Part shown: in pieces, positions 57,882 through 64,000 of the stretch | How the letters are laid out: every line of letters starts with the position of its first letter | Numbering within the stretch: position 1 is the first letter of the stretch | DNA from: Bacteroidota bacterium | GTDB taxonomy: Bacteria; Bacteroidota; Bacteroidia; Cytophagales; Cyclobacteriaceae | Length of the DNA stretch: 64,000 nucleotides | NCBI GenBank assembly: GCA_016866385.1 | Contig: VGMU01000002.1 | Coordinates: 1 to 64,000 of the forward strand | Direction of reading: 5' to 3' | Notes under the pieces: generated by a model | The model's input: the letters and a program-made list of their open reading frames with translations, nothing else | What the model was told of the DNA's origin: nothing | Database searches by the model: none | Position numbers and translations under genes: made by a program

Positions 57882-59552
57882 ATGAAAAGAACAAGAGCTC
57901 AAGAATCTAGGGCAGCCATAGAACGCCTCTACATTACCATGCGTCATCTTTATAATAGGGGCAGCTATAAGCCCATGGGGGTTTCTGGGGAAGGATTGAT
58001 CCAAGCACTCATGGTGCTTAGCCCGGAGATTTATGGAAGCCTCAGTGACTCCGAAAAAGTTGAATTGGATGGACTTCTTTATGTTATGGAGCGGCTCCCC
58101 AAGGGAATTGAGGAATGTAGGTACATCCGATTGATTAGTCGAGAAGGCTATGAAACTTCTCATTTAGAGCCCATTATTCCTGCTCGCAGAAAACGAAATT
58201 GTTATCGATTAGATGAGCAGATTATGTACGTAGAGATGACTCGGGGAAGATCAGACATCTACGATATTTTGACTCACCTCACGTTTTTGTACATAGAATC
58301 AAGAAAAATTTATCAAAATAGTTCAGATCCAAAGGGAAAGCTTTCAGCCAATTGGAAAATGCTGGAAGAGTTGGTGAGAAAAGAGCAGGCAGGGGAGGAG
58401 TTGGACGTAGAGAGTGCATCTTCCTACCTGAGTCATATTTTGGTTAGGACCTTTGAAGAGACCTTAGCAGCGGTCAAGAAATTCAAAAAAAGCAGCCATA
58501 CGCATAGCCTTTTTTCTATTGTCTACCATTTGGGAAAACTTGCTTTAGAGGAAGCAAGCCAGGGTATGGATCGGGAAATTAGTTTTTCCGCAACCCTTAG
58601 AGAACGTATTGGCCACCACGTGTATGGAGAATTATGGGCCAATAGAATAAAAGAAACACTTTTACATAAAGGGCTTTTGCAAAGGCCGATTCACATCATT
58701 TCCGCCAACTTGCATAGTGTGCTCCATACTATTTATGCGCACCAAGCTCTTAGTGCTAAGAGTTTTGAAGAAATTGGACAGATTGCTACTGCAATTTCTA
58801 TCAAATCCAAAACAAATGAGGGTAGGAGGATTCGAGAATATGCTGAAAAATATGGGTTTACTGACCTTCCTGACGAATCAGGTACCAACATAGGAGCGCA
58901 AATCATTGATACGGCAAAAATGGAAAAATCTTCCTTGATCCCAGGAGTACAACTGCCCAAGGAAAAGGAAAAATGTCCTGTTTTTGTGGTCATGGATTAC
59001 GCTTTTGGAGAACAGGCGTACGAATGCTTTGATGAATTACTCAAACCCTTTGCGGTGGATGGCGTAAAATATCCCCTCAATGTAATGTCTACTTCCATCA
59101 TGGGTAAGGCAGGTATTTTACATGGAGGTAAGGGGGATTTGATGGTTCCTACCGCCCATATTTTTGAAGGTACAGCGGATAACTATCCTTTTCGAAATGA
59201 ATTGAAGAAATCAGATTTTAAAGGCTTTGGTTTGGGGGTTTACCAAGGCCCCATGATCACCGTGCTAGGTACCTCTCTTCAAAACAAGGACATCCTCACC
59301 TATTTTATGCAATCTTCTTGGAAGGCCATAGGTTTGGAAATGGAGGGAGCGCATTACCAAAAAGCCATACAGGCTGCTTCAAAAATTAGAGGGAACGTAA
59401 AATCTTCCATCAAAATTTTATACGCATACTATGCCTCCGATAATCCCTTAGAAACGGGAAGCACCCTTGCATCTGGAGCCTTGGGGATGGATGGGGTCAA
59501 ACCCACCTATTTAATTACCTACAAAATCTTGGAAAAATTATTTACCAAGTAA
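57882..59552 (+). CDS. DUF6909-like conserved protein of unknown function
   Basis: 556 aa, MKRTRAQESRAAIERLYITMRHLYNRGSYKPMGVSGEGL...; C-terminal WKAIGLEMEGAHYQKAI. Family name recalled, not searched. Confidence 0.7.
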   Translation: MKRTRAQESRAAIERLYITMRHLYNRGSYKPMGVSGEGLIQALMVLSPEIYGSLSDSEKVELDGLLYVMERLPKGIEECRYIRLISREGYETSHLEPIIPARRKRNCYRLDEQIMYVEMTRGRSDIYDILTHLTFLYIESRKIYQNSSDPKGKLSANWKMLEELVRKEQAGEELDVESASSYLSHILVRTFEETLAAVKKFKKSSHTHSLFSIVYHLGKLALEEASQGMDREISFSATLRERIGHHVYGELWANRIKETLLHKGLLQRPIHIISANLHSVLHTIYAHQALSAKSFEEIGQIATAISIKSKTNEGRRIREYAEKYGFTDLPDESGTNIGAQIIDTAKMEKSSLIPGVQLPKEKEKCPVFVVMDYAFGEQAYECFDELLKPFAVDGVKYPLNVMSTSIMGKAGILHGGKGDLMVPTAHIFEGTADNYPFRNELKKSDFKGFGLGVYQGPMITVLGTSLQNKDILTYFMQSSWKAIGLEMEGAHYQKAIQAASKIRGNVKSSIKILYAYYASDNPLETGSTLASGALGMDGVKPTYLITYKILEKLFTK

Positions 59553-59572
59553 AGCTTTATTTTCCTTCACTT

Positions 59573-61042
59573 TTAATAGCCAGATTTCAAAGGTGGAGGT
59601 CCATCAGGAACGATGCCTTTGTACACATAATCTCCTTTTTTGGCTTTAAATTCTGACTTTATTTCCTCTCTTAGCACTTCGTTTTGATAAAGATCAACCA
59701 TGGTCATTGCCAGAGCTTTGGAGGCATAACCCATGCCTTTATGTCCAATAGACATGCCTGCTGAGGCCACTACGGCCCAAGAATGCCAAGGGGTACCCGT
59801 AGGTGCTACAGTAGCTCCCATACGAATGGTGGGTACCACCCAGCTGACGTCACCCACATCGGTACTTCCACCCATGCTATGTTCCTGCGTTTCTTCCATG
59901 GGTTTAATTTCAGAAATAACTCCCACTTGAGGCTTTCCATTTGCTTCTTGGATCTTTTTTGCAAATTCTTGTTCTTCAGGCGTGTAGGTGATTTTTCCTA
60001 AAGTTTCAATATTTTTTTGCATTACTTCTGAGCCTCTGCGATTGACCAAAATTTCGTGCACGCCTGATACCAAAATGACCTTATGGTCTACATTGGCCAT
60101 AATTGCTGCTCCTGAAGCCATTTTTTCCACCTGCTTCCAGACCGGCAACAAGCCCTCTCTGCTTGTGTCTCGAACTCGAACCCACAACCTGCTGTAATCC
60201 GGCACCACGTTCACTACTTTTCCTCCATCTTGGATATGGTAATGGATTCGAACGGTAGGTTTGATGTGCTCTCTGTAGTAATTGATTCCTGAAGTGTAAA
60301 GCTCTAAAGCATCTGAGGCAGATCGACCGTTCCAAGGATCTCCTGAAGCATGAGCGGCTTGTCCAGAAAATTCCACAATAAAATCGACTAAGGCTAAACC
60401 TTTTTGTACCTCTGTTTTAGTTTCATCGGCAGGATGCCAATCCATCATCAAGTCCAGGTCATCCATGAGCCCTGCTCGAATCATCCAAAGTTTCCCAAAG
60501 TATTTCTCCTCGGCGAGGGTTCCATAAAACCGAATGGTCCCTTTTAATTTACCTGAGGCGATCAATTCTTTAATAGCTGCTGCAGCACCCAGGGAAGCTA
60601 CGCCAAAAAGATTGTGTCCACATCCATGTCCTGGAGCTCCGGCATGAAGAGGACTTTTAAAAGGCACCTTGTTTTGTGAAAGTCCAGGAAGACCATCAAA
60701 TTCCCCCATGATTCCGATAATAGGCTTTCCCGACCCGTACTCTGCAATAAACGCAGTTGGAATCTCTGCTACACCTCTGCTCACCTTAAATCCTAATTTT
60801 TCTGCGTAGGCAGATAAAGCGGCAGAGGATTGATTTTCTTGAAAAGCAATTTCTTCAAATGCCCAAATTTTATCGCTGAGTTCAGTCATTTCTGCAAATT
60901 TTGCATCTAGACTTTGTTGAACTTCTGTTTTTAAAGGATCTACTTTGGGATTATTTTTCTTTTGTCCAAGACCTGGCAGAGAAACCAAGAGCAGACCGGC
61001 ATATGCGAAGAGGTGAATTTTTTTCATGACGATTTCTTTCAA
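59573..61042 (-). CDS. M20 family amidohydrolase (AbgB-like), exported
   Basis: PIIGIMGEFDGLPGLSQNK, HAGAPGHGCGHNLFGVASLGAAAAIKELI, GSTDVGDVSWVVPTIRMGATVAPTGTPWHSWAV. Confidence 0.94.
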   Translation of the reverse strand: MKEIVMKKIHLFAYAGLLLVSLPGLGQKKNNPKVDPLKTEVQQSLDAKFAEMTELSDKIWAFEEIAFQENQSSAALSAYAEKLGFKVSRGVAEIPTAFIAEYGSGKPIIGIMGEFDGLPGLSQNKVPFKSPLHAGAPGHGCGHNLFGVASLGAAAAIKELIASGKLKGTIRFYGTLAEEKYFGKLWMIRAGLMDDLDLMMDWHPADETKTEVQKGLALVDFIVEFSGQAAHASGDPWNGRSASDALELYTSGINYYREHIKPTVRIHYHIQDGGKVVNVVPDYSRLWVRVRDTSREGLLPVWKQVEKMASGAAIMANVDHKVILVSGVHEILVNRRGSEVMQKNIETLGKITYTPEEQEFAKKIQEANGKPQVGVISEIKPMEETQEHSMGGSTDVGDVSWVVPTIRMGATVAPTGTPWHSWAVVASAGMSIGHKGMGYASKALAMTMVDLYQNEVLREEIKSEFKAKKGDYVYKGIVPDGPPPLKSGY

Positions 61043-61196
61043 GTAGTGAATGAAGGCATAAGATAGGTAGCCTTTTTTAAAAAAGCATGCAAATGTTGGA
61101 TGTAAGGCAATTCATTTGACAAGAGCTGTAGATTAAAAATTCTACTCCATGAAAATCCTTATCTTGTTGTTTCATCTTTATATCTAAAGCATCGCC

Positions 61197-61907
61197 ATGC
61201 ATTTCCATTATTTTTCTGACTATGAGTCAATGAGTGAAAAGGGATTTGAACTCATCAAGGAAGAAATCGAAAGAAAACCAGACCTTTTGTTTTGTGTAGC
61301 CAGTGGGGGTTCACCTGCCGGTACATACCAGAAATTGGCAGCCCATCGTCAGGTACATCCCAACTTTGGCTCAGAACTTCGGGTAGTGAAATTAGACGAG
61401 TGGGGTGGGCTTGAAGCAGGTTCTGCTTTCACTTCTGAAGAAGATGTACAAGGTAAGTTTATCCGGCCTATGCAAATAAGTTCCGATCGATATTGGAGCG
61501 TAGATCCATTCACTTCTGATCCTGCGCTGGCCTGTCAAGACATGGAAGAAATAATTCAAAAGGAGGGGCCAGTGGATATCTGCATCTTAGGGATAGGAGT
61601 TAATGGACATATTGCTTTAAACGAACCAGGTGAGGAACTCCAATTGCCCTTTCATGTATGTTCCTTGGCAGAATCTACCTTGGCCAATGGAATGATAAAA
61701 ACCTTGAAACAAGCCCCTTCTTTCGGAATGACCATGGGGATGAGATCCATTTTGCAATCTCAAATGATAATTCTTTTTATAGCAGGATCAGGCAAGAAAC
61801 AGGCTTTTGAATATTTAAAAGAAGAGCAAGTTTCTACCCAATTCCCAGCTTCTTTTCTTTGGTTACATCCCAATGTGCAGGTTTTAGTTGATTCTGTGGT
61901 TATTTAG
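61197..61907 (+). CDS. glucosamine-6-phosphate deaminase / 6-phosphogluconolactonase family protein (NagB-like)
   Basis: LLFCVASGGSPAGTYQKLA, VVKLDEWGGL, DICILGIGVNGHIALNEPGEEL, MTMGMRSILQSQMIILFIAGSGKKQAF. Confidence 0.92.
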   Translation: MHFHYFSDYESMSEKGFELIKEEIERKPDLLFCVASGGSPAGTYQKLAAHRQVHPNFGSELRVVKLDEWGGLEAGSAFTSEEDVQGKFIRPMQISSDRYWSVDPFTSDPALACQDMEEIIQKEGPVDICILGIGVNGHIALNEPGEELQLPFHVCSLAESTLANGMIKTLKQAPSFGMTMGMRSILQSQMIILFIAGSGKKQAFEYLKEEQVSTQFPASFLWLHPNVQVLVDSVVI

Positions 61908-61978
61908 TTGTGTTTATTCGTGTTGAAATGCGAGTACTAGGGACCTCATGGGGTAAGTAAAAAAATAAAGTCTAGTCA

Positions 61979-62008
61979 TTGCGGATAAGTTCCGATTTTC
62001 TACCTTTG
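61979..62008 (+). promoter_or_regulatory. promoter of the tRNA-Asp pair (TTG-N19-TACCTTTG)
   Basis: TTG at 61979-61981, 19-nt spacer, TACCTTTG at 62001-62008, 25 nt before the tRNA. Confidence 0.7.
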
Positions 62009-62033
62009 CACCACTTCAAAAGTGAAGGGAAAC

Positions 62034-62107
62034 GGAGTGGTAGTTCAGCTGGTTAGAATGCCTGCCTGTCACGCAGGAGGTCGCGGGTTCGAGTCCCGTC
62101 CATTCCG
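62034..62107 (+). tRNA. tRNA-Asp (GTC)
   Basis: GGAGTGGTAGTTCAGCTGGTTAGAATGCCTGCCTGTCACGCAGGAGGTCGCGGGTTCGAGTCCCGTCCATTCCG; full cloverleaf, anticodon GTC. Confidence 0.98.
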
Positions 62108-62188
62108 CACTTAAAATATAAAGAGTAACATTGGCTTTAAAGTCATCAGCTAGCCCAAATGTAAATTAGGGATGCTGGGAACAGTACT

Positions 62189-62262
62189 GGAGTGGTAGTT
62201 CAGCTGGTTAGAATGCCTGCCTGTCACGCAGGAGGTCGCGGGTTCGAGTCCCGTCCATTCCG
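62189..62262 (+). tRNA. tRNA-Asp (GTC), second identical copy
   Basis: Sequence identical to the copy at 62034-62107, 81 nt downstream. Confidence 0.98.
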
Positions 62263-62263
62263 C

Positions 62264-62299
62264 AAAAGTCCCTTTGAGAGAAGGGACTTTTTTTTTTGT
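62264..62299 (+). terminator. intrinsic terminator after the tRNA-Asp pair
   Basis: AAGTCCCTT TGAGAG AAGGGACTT followed by T-run. Confidence 0.9.
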
Positions 62300-62398
62300 G
62301 CATTTTTCATTTTTATGTAGATTTTTTGGCCTTCCAATCTACCTAGGGTAAGTGAGGTAAATACCCGAGACAATTCTTCTTGGATACAGACTATTGAT

Positions 62399-62406
62399 TA
62401 TCTTTG
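62399..62406 (+). promoter_or_regulatory. -7 element (TATCTTTG) upstream of accA
   Basis: Exact TAnnTTTG, 21 nt before ATG; no clear -33 TTTG. Confidence 0.4.
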
Positions 62407-62426
62407 AACCGTAAAAGAACTAACCA

Positions 62427-63374
62427 ATGGTATTAGAATTTGAAAAACCCATTGCAGATTTAGAGCAAAAACTTCAGGAGATGAAAGATTTGGCTAGAGG
62501 GAGAAACATCGACCTGAGTAAAGATATTAGCTCCTTGGAAGGAAAGATTTTGGCCTTAAAAAAAGAGACATTTGCCAACTTAACCCGTTGGCAACGAGTA
62601 CAGTTGTCGAGGCATGCAGATAGGCCCTACGCCTTGGATTATATTTACGAGATCACCAACGATTTTATTGAACTTCATGGAGACCGTACCGTAAAGGACG
62701 ATAAGGCCATGATAGGTGGATTGGGGGATATCGATGGGCGAACCGTCATGTTTATCGGGCAGCAGAAGGGAAGAAATACCAAGCAAAGACAAGAGCGAAA
62801 TTTTGGAATGGCCAATCCCGAAGGCTATAGAAAGGCACTGAGGCTGATGAAGATGGCTGAGAAATTTGGTAAGCCTATAATTACCCTTATCGACACTCCT
62901 GGTGCTTTTCCGGGTATTGAGGCCGAAGAAAGAGGACAAGGAGAAGCCATAGCCCGCAATATCAAGGAGATGTTTACCCTCAAGGTACCCGTGATTTGTA
63001 TTATTATCGGTGAAGGAGCTTCCGGTGGCGCCTTAGGCATTGCTATTGGTGACAGGGTGTTTATGCTTGAAAATACCTGGTATTCTGTGATTTCTCCAGA
63101 ATCTTGCTCTTCCATACTTTGGAGATCCTGGGATTACAAAGAGCAAGCTGCAGAAGCCTTGAAACTTACCTCTACGGACATGAAATCCAATGGATTGGTA
63201 GATGATATCATTCCCGAACCTCTAGGAGGTGCTCACAAGGATATCAAAGAAATGTCCAAAACTATCAAAAAGGCAATTATCCAAGCGCTCAAAACCTTGG
63301 ATAAGCAAAGTCCTGAGGAAAGAATTTCGCAACGCATCGACAAATTTTGCGTTATGGGTGTAGTGGTAGAGTAA
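62427..63374 (+). CDS. accA: acetyl-CoA carboxylase carboxyltransferase subunit alpha
   Basis: [21 protein letters not shown]...[19 protein letters not shown]...[20 protein letters not shown]...[22 protein letters not shown]...[33 protein letters not shown]. Confidence 0.98.
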   Translation: MVLEFEKPIADLEQKLQEMKDLARGRNIDLSKDISSLEGKILALKKETFANLTRWQRVQLSRHADRPYALDYIYEITNDFIELHGDRTVKDDKAMIGGLGDIDGRTVMFIGQQKGRNTKQRQERNFGMANPEGYRKALRLMKMAEKFGKPIITLIDTPGAFPGIEAEERGQGEAIARNIKEMFTLKVPVICIIIGEGASGGALGIAIGDRVFMLENTWYSVISPESCSSILWRSWDYKEQAAEALKLTSTDMKSNGLVDDIIPEPLGGAHKDIKEMSKTIKKAIIQALKTLDKQSPEERISQRIDKFCVMGVVVE

Positions 63375-63461
63375 CTTCTATCTCTTGCTTAGCATTTTAC
63401 AAGTTTAATTAAAGCAATCTTCTACAGGTTGCTTTAAATTTTTACCTAAGTCTGTTTAGAA

Positions 63462-64000
63462 ATGGAAGTTTTTGCTCTCGATACGGGATATTTTAAGCTT
63501 GATGGAGGTGCGATGTTTGGAGTAGTTCCAAAATCCTTGTGGTCAAGAACTAACCCTGCTGATGAAAATAACTTATGCACCTGGGCCATGCGCTGCCTTC
63601 TTGTGGTAGAAGGAAATAGGGTAGTTTTGGTAGATACGGGGATAGGAGATAAGCAAGATTCTCGGTTTTTCTCCCACTATTACTTGCATGGAGATGATTC
63701 CTTGCAAAAGAGTCTTGCCAAGATAGGGGTTATCCCCAGTGACATTACCGACGTATTTTTGACCCATCTCCACTTCGATCATTGCGGTGGTGCCGTACGC
63801 TACGGTTCCCATGGACAGTATGAACTTTCTTTTCCCAATGCCAAGTACTGGTCCAATGCTTCTCATTGGGAATGGGCTACTAGGCCTAATCCCAGAGAGA
63901 AAGCCTCTTTTTTAGAGGAAAATATTCAACCCTTACAAGACCTTGGGGCCTTACATTTTGTGGATTTGGAACACAAATCTCTCTTTCTAGGCTTCGATGT
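63462..64000 (+). CDS. MBL-fold metallo-hydrolase, partial (runs off the right edge)
   Basis: MEVFALDTGYFKLDGGAMFGVVPKSLWSRTNPADENNLCTWAMRCLLVVEGNRVVLVDTGIGDKQ...VFLTHLHFDHCGGAVRYG (HxHxDH). Not in the track because it is open-ended. Confidence 0.92.
   Translation, partial: MEVFALDTGYFKLDGGAMFGVVPKSLWSRTNPADENNLCTWAMRCLLVVEGNRVVLVDTGIGDKQDSRFFSHYYLHGDDSLQKSLAKIGVIPSDITDVFLTHLHFDHCGGAVRYGSHGQYELSFPNAKYWSNASHWEWATRPNPREKASFLEENIQPLQDLGALHFVDLEHKSLFLGFD

Noticed and set aside
62034-62262. Direct repeats as a possible CRISPR array
   Set aside because: The repeats are two complete tRNA-Asp genes.

Overview
This window looks like ordinary chromosome from a Bacteroidota member. A Cytophagales / Cyclobacteriaceae-like organism is my inference, from a SusC/SusD pair, DUF1080 + Gfo/Idh/MocA genes, a fused E1 dehydrogenase and TTTG/TAnnTTTG-type promoters. 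Main blocks, in order: (1) end of an FG-GAP/VCBS protein, then a SusD/SusC pair and a sugar block (DUF1080, Gfo/Idh/MocA, GH30, split transketolase) up to about 12.5 kb; (2) a minus-strand housekeeping and cell-wall block (Bcp, M23, FAH-like, SGNH, S66, PBP4, DUF423, YggS) up to about 19.7 kb; (3) a small atypical island, about 19.85-22.7 kb, with an in-frame-stopped coiled-coil remnant that resembles the C-terminus of defence-type SNF2 helicases, a frameshifted FISUMP-domain protein and two tandem DoxX-like membrane proteins; (4) ald, fused E1, a LuxE-like synthetase, an NtrC-type regulator, rnpB (minus), DUF3109, SUI1, USP, MenA and GPx; (5) an arginine group (argS, arginase, arginine decarboxylase); (6) TerC, UDP-glucuronate decarboxylase, acyl-CoA dehydrogenase and a uronate block (uxuA, SDR, uxaC) followed by a second Gfo/Idh/MocA + double-DUF1080 pair; (7) an RlmL-like methyltransferase, an M28 peptidase and three tandem amidohydrolase paralogs, two of which lack the metal-binding HxH motif; (8) msrA, a DUF6909-like protein, M20, a NagB-like protein, two identical tRNA-Asp genes, accA and a partial MBL-fold hydrolase. 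I found no CRISPR array, rRNA or intact transposase. The best leads are the decayed island, the HxH-less amidohydrolase pair, a nested inverted-repeat element at 10.58-10.67 kb, an orphan plus-strand terminator upstream of rnpB, and the DUF6909-like protein with a nucleosidase-like motif. All family names come from reading the sequence; no search was run.
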